Assembly (NCBI GenBank): GCA_963707275.1
Contig: CAVPPH010000004.1
Coordinates: 186,001 to 250,000 of the forward strand
From: JACKBK01 sp963707275
GTDB lineage: Bacteria; Chloroflexota; Anaerolineae; JAAEKA01
Length of the DNA stretch: 64,000 nt
Reading direction: 5' to 3'
The notes beneath the pieces are model-generated. The model was given only the letters and a program-made list of their open reading frames with translations. It did no database searches and was not told where the DNA came from. Within the stretch, counting starts at the first letter, position 1; the number at the start of each line of letters is the position of its first letter. The position numbers were made by a program, and so were the translations under genes. Below are positions 1 through 8,282 of this stretch, piece after piece.

Positions 1-211
1 CGCGGCCAGTTCGCGATCACCTGGACTACCGATGCGCCTGCTGACAGCACGGTCACGTTCACATGCTGCGGCGTCGTACACGAATTCATCCCCGGTGACC
101 AGCCACAGCATGTCCTTCAACGGCACCAAGGGATTGCTGTACGAATACTACGTCACCTCAGCCAACGCTGGTGGCAGCACCACCGCCGGGCCGTTCACCC
201 ATCAGAATTAG
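1..211 (+). CDS. C-terminal tail of a secreted protein with a Fn3/purple-acid-phosphatase-N-like domain (5' truncated, frameshifted)
   Basis: The window opens inside a coding region. Frame 1 reads a beta-sandwich-like segment (ITWTTDAPADSTVTF) and frame 2, from about position 98, reads YEYYVTSANAGGSTTAGPF before a TAG stop at 209-211. Together they resemble the end of the fibronectin-III-like domain found at the N-terminus of purple acid phosphatases and in many extracellular proteins of GC-rich environmental bacteria. One single-base indel near 90-98 splits it. The rest of the protein lies upstream of the window, so no function can be given; extracellular location is inferred from the domain type only. 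Confidence 0.6.
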   Translation, partial: AASSRSPGLPMRLLTARSRSHAAASYTNSSPVTSHSMSFNGTKGLLYEYYVTSANAGGSTTAGPFTHQN

Positions 212-249
212 ACGCTGACGCCTTTCTTGCGACAGCGTTGCAAGAGTCA

Positions 250-279
250 AACGCCCCGACCTGTCAGGTCGGGGCGTTT
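250..279. terminator. Rho-independent terminator, probably bidirectional
   Basis: A near-perfect GC-rich stem, CGCCCCGACC paired with GGTCGGGGCG around a TGTCA loop (252-276), is flanked by AA on the left and TTT on the right. It sits between the convergent ends of the gene ending at 211 and thrC (ending at 307), so it can serve both. Confidence 0.85.
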
Positions 280-306
280 GTAATATATCACAGGAAGGCG
301 GCGCGG

Positions 307-1646
307 CTACGACGCGTGTTCCAGCCGGCGCTCAATCGTTTGTCGGACCACTTTCGCGTCGGCGGGCAGGTAGACCGGCGGGTTGGCCGCCAGCGCTTCC
401 ACCTCCGGCCAGCGTATCCTCGTGGTAGCCGGTCTTGAACGAGGTGAACTTCAGCCCGTGGGCGGTGGAGATGACCACGACCCGGTCGTTGCTGCGCACC
501 ACGCCCCGCTCCACCAGCTTGAACAGCGCCGCCAGCGCGACGCCGGTGTGCGGGCAGCAGTACATGCCGGTGCGGTCGGCGCGTGCGGCGGCGTTGGCCA
601 GCTCGTGCTCGCTGGCCTGCTCGACGATGCCGTCGAACTGCTCCAGCACCTTGACCGCCTTTTCGTAGCTGACCGGGTTGCCGATCTGGATGGCCGATGC
701 CAGCGTCGTGCTCGGCCTGCATGGCTACCTTTTCCTGAAAACCGGCCTGGTAGCTGCGGTAGAGCGGATTGGCCTTCTGCGCCTGGGCTGCCACCAGCCG
801 CGGCAGCTTGCTGATGATGCCCAGATCGCGCAGCAGCAGCAACCCCTTGCCCAGCGCGCTGATGTTGCCCAGATTGCCGACCGGGATGACGATCCAGTCG
901 GGCACCGCCCAGTCGAACTGCTGCACGATCTCGATGCCGACCGTCTTCTGGCCCTCGATGCGCAGGCTGTTCATGCAGTTGGCCAGATAGATGCTGTTGT
1001 CCTCGGTGACTTCCTGCACGATGCGCATGCAGCCGTCGAAGTCGGTGTCCAGCGCCAGCACCAGCGCGCCGTTGGCGATGGGCTGGATGAGCTGGGCGGC
1101 GCTGACCTTGCCGCGCGGCAGGAAGACGATGGCGGGGATGCCGGCGGCCGCGCCGTAGGCTGCCAGCGCGGCCGATGTGTCGCCGGTGCAGGCGCAGGCG
1201 ACCGCTTTGACCGGGCTGTTCCCGCTGCGCATCATCTGGTTGACGACGCTGACCAGCACGGTCATGCCCAGGTCCTTGAAGGAGCCGGTGTGGGAGTTGC
1301 CGCACATCTTGACCCACAGGTCCTCGACGCCGATCTGCTGGCCGAGGCGGTGCGCCCAGAAGAGGTTGCTGTTGCCCTCGAACATGGAGACCAGACTGTC
1401 GTCGTCGAGGTCGGGGACAACCCACTCCTTCTTGCCCCACACGCCGCTGCCGTAGGGCCAGTTGGTGGTGCCGACCCGGTCGTCCATCAGGCGCATCCAG
1501 GCGCGCGGCCCGCGGTCGCGCAGCGCATCGACGTCGTGAATCACCTCCAGCAGGCCGCCGCAGGTCGGGCAGCGGTAGATCACCTCGTAGAGTGACCAGC
1601 GTCCCTGGCAGCCGCGCACACATTGAAACCAGGCAGAATAGGCCAT
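307..1646 (-). CDS. thrC: Threonine synthase (frameshifted)
   Basis: PLP-dependent enzyme converting O-phosphohomoserine to threonine in the cytoplasm. The N-terminus carries four cysteines (C9, C13, C26, C29) in the zinc-ribbon-like lead of the archaeal/chloroflexal-type enzyme. The PLP-lysine context NSHTGSFKDLG follows, with the lysine near residue 124, and then the phosphate-binding GNLGNI loop. Repaired length is about 446 aa, normal for the family. Start chosen at 1646 because AAGGAAC lies about 10 nt upstream on the minus strand; an in-frame ATG at 1697 has no such site. Two indels break it: near 690-710, and near 405 where an extra G precedes the tail that ends EHAS at the stop 307-309. 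Transcribed from its own promoter (1688-1716), divergent from the ABA4-like gene. Confidence 0.9.
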
Positions 1647-1687
1647 CGCGTCTTGTTCCTTGAATTGCAAAAGTTGTAGCTGCGGGA

Positions 1688-1716
1688 AGTCTAGCACCGT
1701 TGAAAGGCGATGTCAA
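1688..1716 (-). promoter_or_regulatory. Sigma70-type promoter of thrC
   Basis: Minus strand: consensus -35 TTGACA (1716-1711), 17-nt spacer, -10 TAGACT (1693-1688). It lies 42 nt upstream of the thrC start. Confidence 0.8.
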
Positions 1717-1740
1717 AAGGGGTTGCGAGCGTGCGCGTGT

Positions 1741-1769
1741 TTGACCGATCACCGCACGCGTGCTAGACT
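1741..1769 (+). promoter_or_regulatory. Sigma70-type promoter of the ABA4-like/cupin genes
   Basis: TTGACC (1741-1746), 17-nt spacer, TAGACT (1764-1769). The ten bases GTGCTAGACT ending at the -10 are identical to those of the divergent thrC promoter. The start codon is 60 nt downstream. Confidence 0.8.
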
Positions 1770-1828
1770 GCCCACCGCACGCGCAGGCAGCGCGTAGCAC
1801 CGCCGATCTGTGTTTCCAGGAGGCATCC

Positions 1829-2290
1829 ATGGACAAGTTGTTTCAGTTCGTCAATCTCCTTCCCATGCCGGTCTGGCTGGCAATGATGGTCGCCCCGCGG
1901 GCGCAGGTGACGCAGAAGGCCAGCCGCTCCAGCGTCGTCTTTGGATTGGCGGCGTTGAGCTACGTCTTCTCGCTGCTGCTGTCTGTTTTCATGGGACGCA
2001 AGCAGGGCAGTCAGGCAATCTCCCCGGCCGATTTCACTTCGTTGGATGGCATCCGCAAGGGGCTGGGCACGAAGGAAGGCGCGCTGGCAGCCTGGTCGCA
2101 CATGCTGGCGCTCGATCTGTTCGCCGGCGCCTGGATCTATCGCGAGTCGATGCGGCTGGACGCGCCTGGCTGGGTACGCGTTCCATCGCTGTTCTTCACG
2201 CTGATGACCGGGCCGTTTGGCCTGCTGTTGTTCCTGGTCTGGCGCGTATTGGGAGCCCGACAGTCTGTGTCGATTCCCACTGACGATTGA
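1829..2290 (+). CDS. ABA4-like (DUF4281) integral membrane protein
   Basis: 153-residue membrane protein with about four hydrophobic segments. It carries the family signature of ABA4-like proteins in the last two helices (MLALDLFAGAWIYRES, then a Gly/Phe-rich FFTLMTGPFGLLLFL). In plants ABA4 is needed for neoxanthin synthesis; bacterial members have no settled role, so no reaction is assigned. Start set at the ATG at 1829 because CAGGAGG lies 5-6 nt upstream; an in-frame ATG at 1760 lies inside the promoter. The following cupin gene begins 11 nt after the stop, so the two are probably co-transcribed from the 1741 promoter. Confidence 0.8.
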   Translation: MDKLFQFVNLLPMPVWLAMMVAPRAQVTQKASRSSVVFGLAALSYVFSLLLSVFMGRKQGSQAISPADFTSLDGIRKGLGTKEGALAAWSHMLALDLFAGAWIYRESMRLDAPGWVRVPSLFFTLMTGPFGLLLFLVWRVLGARQSVSIPTDD

Positions 2291-2301
2291 GGTACAAATC
2301 G

Positions 2302-2634
2302 ATGCAAGTATTTGAGTTGAAGGCGTTGCTCAGCCAGCATCAGGTCGCCGGAGCGAACTGGTCCGAGTTCCTGCGCGTGCCGGCGATGAGCCTCGGCGTC
2401 TATACTCTGCCGGCCGGCGGCGTCGATCCGCAGTCGCCCCACAGCGAGGATGAGGTGTATCTCGTGCTGAGCGGACAAGCCGCGCTTCAGGTCGGCGACG
2501 AGGACGTGCCCGTCCAGCCCGGCTCGCTGGTCTACGTCCCGGCGCAGGTCGATCATCGGTTTCACAGCATCGCCGAGGATCTGACCATCCTGGTGTTCTT
2601 TGCGCCTGCCGAGGGAACGGCGGGCGGCAGTTAG
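2302..2634 (+). CDS. Small single-domain cupin protein
   Basis: 110-aa protein that is essentially one Cupin_2 beta-barrel. The first motif, around residues 48-58, reads PHSEDEVYLVLSG and the second, around residue 85, reads VDHRF, giving plausible His/Glu metal ligands. Such single-domain cupins range from isomerases to binding proteins, so only the fold and probable metal binding are claimed. GAGG overlapping the previous stop, about 9 nt upstream, supports the ATG at 2302. Second gene of the ABA4-like operon. Confidence 0.75.
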   Translation: MQVFELKALLSQHQVAGANWSEFLRVPAMSLGVYTLPAGGVDPQSPHSEDEVYLVLSGQAALQVGDEDVPVQPGSLVYVPAQVDHRFHSIAEDLTILVFFAPAEGTAGGS

Positions 2635-2649
2635 GCAGGGAATTTCAGC

Positions 2650-4622
2650 GTGTCGAAACGCCCGCGCAAGCAGCGCAAACCGTCAGCACCGCGCCCGGCT
2701 GAGCAACCGGCTACATCGGCTCCGCCCCGGGCGCCAGTTGTACGCATCACGCGCGTCGATGTGCTGATCGTGCTGGGTGCGATCCTCGTTTCGTTTCTCG
2801 TCTACGCCAACGCGGTAAGCGGCGCGTTCGTGTACGACGATACGAAACAGATCGTGCAGAACCAGTTGATCCAGGATAGCCGCCTGTTCGGAAAGGCGCT
2901 GACCTCCGACGTCTGGGCGTTCAAGGGCAACGCCGGCCAGGCCTGGAGCAACTACTGGCGCCCGACGTTCATCCTGTGGCTGATCGTCAACAACGGCCTG
3001 TTTGGTCTGGGCAGCACCGCCGGCTGGCACCTGGCCAACATCTTCCTGCACGCTCTGGTGGTCGCGCTGGCCTACGGCGTCCTGCGGCAACTGCGGCTGT
3101 CACGGGCGGTCGCCGGCGTCATCGTCTTCATTTTCGCGGTACATCCGGTGCACGTCGAGTCGGTGGCGTGGATTTCCGGCTCGCCTGACCTGTTGATGGC
3201 CGCGGCGCTGCTGGGCGCGCTGTGGCTGGTGCTGTCGGCGTTGGCGCGGCCCGACTGGCGCAAGACGGCCGGCGCCCTGGCGCTGTTTGCCATCGCATTG
3301 CTCGCGAAGGAAGTAGCCATCGTTTTTCCAGGCGTCGTCTTTGTGGCAGCGGCTGGGGCAGCGGTACGCGGTACAGTCCAACTGGCAAGCGCGCACGTGG
3401 CGCGGCGTCAAGGCTGCGCTGCCGTTCGCGGTGCTCGCAGTCGTCTACTTCGTGACGCGTGCGTTATTGCTGGGGCAGGTTGCCAAGACGAACGCCACGG
3501 AGGAGCCGCTGAGCAGCGTCATTCTGACTGCTCCGTCCCTGTTGGCGTTCTACCTGCGCCAATCTCTCTTTCCATTGGTTATCGGTCCGTCCTACCCGCT
3601 GCGGGCGGTCGCTGCCGGCGGAATGACCGTGGCGAATCTTCTGGCTGCCACTGCTGGTCGTTGTTGTCGCTGCCGTGCTGATCGTCTGGGCGGCGCGGCA
3701 AGGCCCGGTACAGCAGATCGGCGCGGCGCTGTTCATCCTGCCGCTGCTGCCGACGCTGAACATCAATGCCTTCGTGCCTGAACAACTGGTGCACGACCGC
3801 TATCTGTACCTGCCGCTGCTGGGCTTTCTGATGATTGTGGTGCCGTCGCTGGTGTCGCTGACGCAGGGGATTCTCGAAGCGCGACCAGTCGTGGGTCAGG
3901 CTGGTCGGTTACGGCGTCGCGGTGATTTGCTGCCTGCTGCTGGCCGGGCAGACGGTGCGCTACAACACCGCGTGGCTGGCTGAGGTGCCGTTGTGGGAAT
4001 GGGCCGTCAAGACCGATCCATCGTCGCAGTTCAACTGGGCGCAGTACGGCAACGCGCTGACGGCGGCGGACAGGTACGCGGAAGCCAGCGACGGCGCTGG
4101 ACAGATCGCTGGTGTCGCTGGACGGCCAGTTCGACGCCCAACGCGCTGATCAATCGGGCCGGTCATTGCTATCGAGGATGGCCGCTACGACGACGCCGAG
4201 GCCGACCTCAATACCGTGCTGGCCGGCCAGCCGGAAAATGTCCAGGCTTACGAGCAGCTCGCTGTGGCCTATCAGGCCGCCGGCAGACTCAACGACGCGG
4301 CCGATATCCTGGTGACCGGCCGTGAGCGTATCCCTATACAACTATTGCTCTTTCACCAACAACCTGGCGGTGATCCTTTATCTTGGTGGGGCCAAAGATC
4401 AGGCATTGGCCGAACTGGAAAGCATCAGAGAGCAGGCTTCTGAGCAGACCGACCCCGGTTGTCGCGCCAGCGTCTATCATCTGGGCCAACTGTACCTGGA
4501 GCAAGGACGGACGCTGGATGGACAGCGCGGCGCTGGAGGAGTATCTGGCGCTGACCCGGACGATGCAAGACGATGAAACCACCAAGTTCCGCGCCTCGGC
4601 GCAGCGGCTGCTGGAGCAATAA
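2650..4622 (+). CDS. TMTC/DUF1736-like membrane glycosyltransferase with TPR repeats (multiply frameshifted)
   Basis: Repaired locus of about 657 aa. The N-terminus is a basic Pro-rich cytoplasmic leader (residues 1-35) followed by many transmembrane segments. The first loop contains FVYDDTKQIVQN, and a later segment HPVHVESVAWISG matches the acidic-loop and HxxxxE motifs of the GT-C fold TMTC/PMT-like mannosyltransferases. The C-terminal third reads as TPR helices (for example AYEQLAVAYQAAGRLNDAA). This predicts transfer of a lipid-linked sugar to extracytoplasmic protein; the acceptor is unknown. GTG start at 2650 after GGCAGGGAA. At least six single-base indels between about 3390 and 4530 move it through all three frames without any internal loss of domains. 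Confidence 0.7.
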
Positions 4623-4644
4623 TTCACTTCAATAGCGAGAGACT

Positions 4645-5247
4645 GTGACAAGAGAAACGCAACCCATCAACACCGTTCGCCGCAGCGACCGCGCTGTGGA
4701 AGATGAAACCTGGATCAAGGCATTCTTGCAGCGCGCACCGGTCGGCGTGCTGGCGACAGTCAGCGACGATCAGCCGTTTATCAACAGCAACCTGTTTGTC
4801 TACGATCAAACTGTCAAACACGATTTACATTCACACGGCGCGCAAGGGCCGCACTCGTGACAACATCGAGGCAGGCACGGTCGGAGACTCGGCCGAGCTG
4901 CAGGCCGGTCTCCGACCGTGCCTGCCAAGGTTTGCTTCCACGTCTTCGAGATGGGACGGCTGCTGCCGGCGGACGAGGCGTTGGAGTTCAGCGTGGAATA
5001 TGGCGGTGTGACCGTGTTCGGCCACGCGTCGGTCGTCAGCGACCGTGAGGAGGCGCGCGAGTGGCTGCAAAGGCTGCTTGACAAATATGCGCCGCACCTC
5101 CGCCCCGGCGAGCACTATCGACCCATCATCGACGACGAACTGGTGCGCACCACGGTCATGCGCATCGACATCGACTCATGGAGCGGCAAGCGCAAGCAGG
5201 TGGCAGACGATTTTCCGGGCGCGTTCGTGTACGGGGAACTGCAGTAG
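4645..5247 (+). pseudogene. Pyridoxamine 5'-phosphate oxidase-family (Nim/flavin-nucleotide-binding type) gene interrupted by a palindromic element
   Basis: The protein begins with an FMN-split-barrel N-terminus (RAPVGVLATVSDDQPFINSN) and continues in another frame with YIHTARKGRTRDNIEAG and KVCFHVFEMGRLLPADEAL. It ends with the conserved WSGKRKQVADDFPGAF tail. Members bind FMN and act as flavin reductases or nitroimidazole-type reductases; the substrate here is unknown. One single-base indel lies near 4815. Separately, an extra 47 bp forming a hairpin (4870-4926) interrupts the codons between NIEAGT and KVCFHV. Removing exactly 47 bp restores the frame, so this break behaves like a true insertion rather than a miscall. 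GTG start at 4645. Confidence 0.75.
4870..4926. repeat. Palindromic REP/MITE-like element inside the flavin-reductase gene
   Basis: Perfect 19-bp inverted repeat: GGCAGGCACGGTCGGAGAC (4870-4888) and its complement (4908-4926), with a 19-nt loop. The right arm and adjacent bases closely match a sequence at 14739-14762 (one gap, one mismatch over 24 nt), so it belongs to a dispersed family. Confidence 0.75.
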
Positions 5248-5574
5248 GAATGCAGGGAAAACAGTCTGATCGAACAGCTTCTTGGGACGAGGTTCTGCGC
5301 CAAATTTTCGGTGATTGACGAGGGTCGGAAATGGTGCTATGATCGGTGCGTCGTAGGTCGAAACAGCGGTTTTCGGCCACACACAATCCGCGTTTTATGA
5401 CACGTCCGTTCCCGCATAACATCCCCTCACGGGGTGACATACGGCGAGCAATCCGCACGCGAAGCGCACCGTATAGGGATAAAAAGCGGAATGGCGGGCT
5501 GGCGGGATATGACGACCGGCATTCCCGCGAATCAGTAGTTGGGCGGGTACTCATTACAGTTGGGCTAAGGTAAA
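5248..5574 (+). other. 327-nt intergenic region with promoter and small hairpin
   Basis: No credible gene is seen. It contains a consensus promoter (listed separately), a short CCCC-TCAC-GGGG hairpin at 5423-5434 in what would be a long leader, and the start of an AT-richer tract. The long 5' leader of the downstream gene (about 225 nt) has no recognised riboswitch. Confidence 0.5.
5315..5343 (+). promoter_or_regulatory. Sigma70-type promoter upstream of the Cj0069-type gene
   Basis: TTGACG (5315-5320), exactly 17 nt, TATGAT (5338-5343). Confidence 0.7.
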
Positions 5575-6692
5575 ATGGGTGAAAGTGTGACAGCCAAAAG
5601 TATATCTCAAATTGCAATTCTTTATCCCGGAAATTATGAGATAAGGCAAACTGCAACGCCTGAAAATAACCGGTTCGCCCAGGTGTTTCGGGCATTGGCT
5701 GACCTTGGGGTAAAAGTCGAACCTGCTGTATATCATGACGACTTCTGCGAGGAGGTTCGGCAACAGTTATTGCAGGTAGATGGAGTACTGGTTTGGTTTA
5801 ATCCCCTTGAAGGCGGAGGTGACAGGACAATTCTCAATTCTCTGCTGCGAGAGATGGCTGCTTTGAATATCTTTGTTAGCACTCACCCTGACGTTATTTT
5901 GAAGATGGGTACAAAGGAAATTATCTATCGAACACGCGATATGGGCTGGGGAAGTGACACACATTTGTACAATACAATCGAAGAACTTCGCCAGAATTTG
6001 CCTGTTCTGTTAGATCGGGGAGAAGTTCGGGTTCTAAAACAATATCGTGGCAATGGTGGAAACGGGGTCTGGAAGATCGAATTGACCGCGCCCCCGGCAG
6101 CGGTAAATGAACATAGCACTACAAGTTTACAGGCACAATTAGATACACGGGTCAAAGTTCGGCACGCCAAACGAGGGAGTATTGAAGAAGAATTGGAGTT
6201 AGGTGAATTTTTCAGTCGCTGCGAACCTTATTTTGCTGGTTCTGGCAAGATGATTGATCAGGTCTATCAGCCTGGCCTAAACGAAGGTATGATCCGCTGT
6301 TATTTGGTACATAATAAGGTGGTGGGGTTTGGACATCAGGCGATTAATGCCCTTTATCCGGCACCACCTGGGGCACCACCAACTGAAGCGCCTGAACCTG
6401 GACCCCGCCTGTACTATCCACCCACAATGCCTGAAGGCCAGTTACTCAAAGGTAAATTGGAGCAGGAGTGGGTGCCGGAAATGCAACAATTGCTGGATAT
6501 TGAAACCGAGAGCTTACCGGTTTTGTGGGATGCAGATTTTCTATTTCGGCCCCAAGGGGGAATCGGGTGAAGACACCTATGTACTTTGCGAGATCAATGT
6601 CAGTAGTGTGGCCCCATTCCCCGAATTCGGCAATACCTTTCATTGCCGAGGCGGCCTTAGTTGGCACCCAAGCAGCAAAACAAAAACGGTAA
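5575..6692 (+). CDS. Cj0069-type ATP-grasp-like protein of unknown function (two frameshifts near the 3' end)
   Basis: Repaired length is about 372 aa. The sequence resembles the Cj0069 family, an ATP-grasp-like group: an N-terminal Rossmann-like part (IAILYPGNYE), then VLKQYRGNGGNGVWKI (residues 151-166) as nucleotide-binding lysine and glycine loop, and the C-terminal CEINVSSVAPFPE segment. That last segment is in a second frame and is followed by IPFIAEAALVG in the third. ATP-grasp enzymes ligate a carboxylate to an amine; the substrate is unknown. The gene is clearly AT-richer than its neighbours and uses TTA, ATA and AGA codons that are rare around it, suggesting recent transfer. ATG at 5575 with AAGG only 4 nt upstream; a GTG at 5587 is an alternative start. 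It is convergent with the P450 gene. Confidence 0.65.
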
Positions 6693-6937
6693 TGGAAAAA
6701 AGGGCCTTATTAACAAGTTCTTGATCGAGAAGAGATATTGGTTTCAATTTCGAGTTGCTTTTGGATACTGACCAAGAGGGCATTTACAGACACCAGCAGG
6801 GGTATGGTGTCAACCCGCCCAACAACAAAATGCACGCGAATTACTACCCTTGTGGTTTTTGGAAATCGGTTTGGCAGCAATAGTTTTTGTTAACGGGCAT
6901 CTGCTTGCCAAGCCGTAATCGCGTAATTTTGGAGCGT

Positions 6938-8277
6938 TCAGCGCCGGTGCAGCGTCATCTCGATCGCCGTTCTTGGGACGCAGCGTGATCATCGGTTCCA
7001 TTTCGACGGTCTGACCGGGCACGAGGCGCGCTCGCCAGCGTTGCGCCAGCGTCGCCAGCGCGAGGATGCCCTCGGTCCAGGCGAAACTTTCACCGATGCA
7101 GTTGCGCGGGCCGGCACTGAAGGGGAAGTATGAAAACTTGGGACGTTTGGCGACCTCGTCGGGTGTCCAGCGCAGCGGATCGAAGCGCTCGGCGTCGTAG
7201 TAATAGCGCGGGTCGCGGTGCATGACGTACTGGCTGGCGAAGACTGTGCTGCCGGCCGGGATCACCCAGTCACGCACTTCGTAATCCTCGATCGGCTGGC
7301 GACCGACCACGTACGCCGGTGGGTAGAGCCGCATCACCTCGCTGAGCACCATGCGCGTGTAAGGCAGGTTGGGCAGGTCATCGATGGTCGGCAGCCGGCC
7401 CGCCAGCGCCTGGTCGATCTCCTTGTGCAGCCGGCGTTCCTCGGCCGGGTTCTGCGCCAGCAGGTACCACGTCCAGATCAGCGCGTTGGCCGTCGTCTCG
7501 TGGCCGGCCAGGAAAAGCGTCATCGCCTCGTCGCGCACCTGCTCGTCGGTCATCTGCCCGCCGTCGTGGTCATCGTCCCTGGCTTCCAGCAGCATCGACA
7601 ACAAGTCGCCACGGTCGTGGCCGCTCGCGCGCCGCTCCTGGATGATGCGATAGACCGTGTCGTTCAGCACCTGCCGCGCCTCCTCGGCGCGCCGGTTGGC
7701 CGGCAGCGGCAGCTTCTCCGCCGTCGGGCCGCCGGGCAGCAACAGGCGATTGACCGCGTGCAGGCTCTCGGTCAACGCCGCGCCGACCTGCGGCGCCTCG
7801 TCTTCCACGTCGGCGTCGAACAGCGTCTTGCCCACGATGGCCAGCGTCAGCCGCATCATCTCCTGGGCCATGTTGACCTGCGCGCCGTCCTGCCAGCGGT
7901 CGGCGGTGCGCGGCAGAGTAATTTACCATGACTTCGGCATAGCCGCCCATGCGTTGACGGTGAAACGCCGGCTGCACCAGCCGGCGCTGGCGCAGATGAT
8001 AGTCGCCCTCGCTGGTCAACAGCCCCTGGCCCAGCAGCCGCTGGGCAACCTTCAACGCGCGGCTCTTGGTGAACATACGATTGTCGGTCACCAGCAGGTC
8101 GCGGATCATGTCCGGATGGTTGAGCAGGTACATGTGCGTGTTGTTGAACGCCAGGTGCGACACATCGCCGAAAGCGGCCATCTCCTCCAGAAAGCCGATG
8201 CGGTCGCTGCCGAAGCGGACGAGGAACTCCAGCGGATAGCGGCTCTTAGGGCCGGGGGGAAAGTGTGTTGTAGTCAT
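6938..8277 (-). CDS. Cytochrome P450 (two frameshifts)
   Basis: Heme-thiolate monooxygenase of about 446 aa, normal for bacterial P450s. The visible core is intact: I-helix AGHETTANALIW near residue 256, K-helix ExxR as SEVMR, and the heme loop FSAGPRNCIG with the cysteine near residue 392. The N-terminus starts PPGPKSRYPLEF, as in fatty-acid-hydroxylase-like (CYP110/CYP102-type) enzymes, without a membrane anchor. One indel near 7905 separates N- and C-terminal parts. A second near 6965 hides the natural end, EMTLHRR then stop at 6938-6940. It starts 5 nt after the GT39-like gene and 1.8 kb after tilS, forming a three-gene minus-strand operon. Substrate and redox partners are not evident. 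Confidence 0.88.
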
Positions 8278-8282
8278 AGGTC

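Noticed and set aside
678..1595. A 305-codon plus-strand frame opposite thrC
   Set aside because: Antisense shadow of thrC, whose motifs are clear; composition is typical of a complementary frame.
5346..5573. A 75-codon plus-strand frame in the 5248-5574 gap
   Set aside because: Very Arg-rich, starts inside the promoter region, has no ribosome-binding site and no resemblance to a protein.
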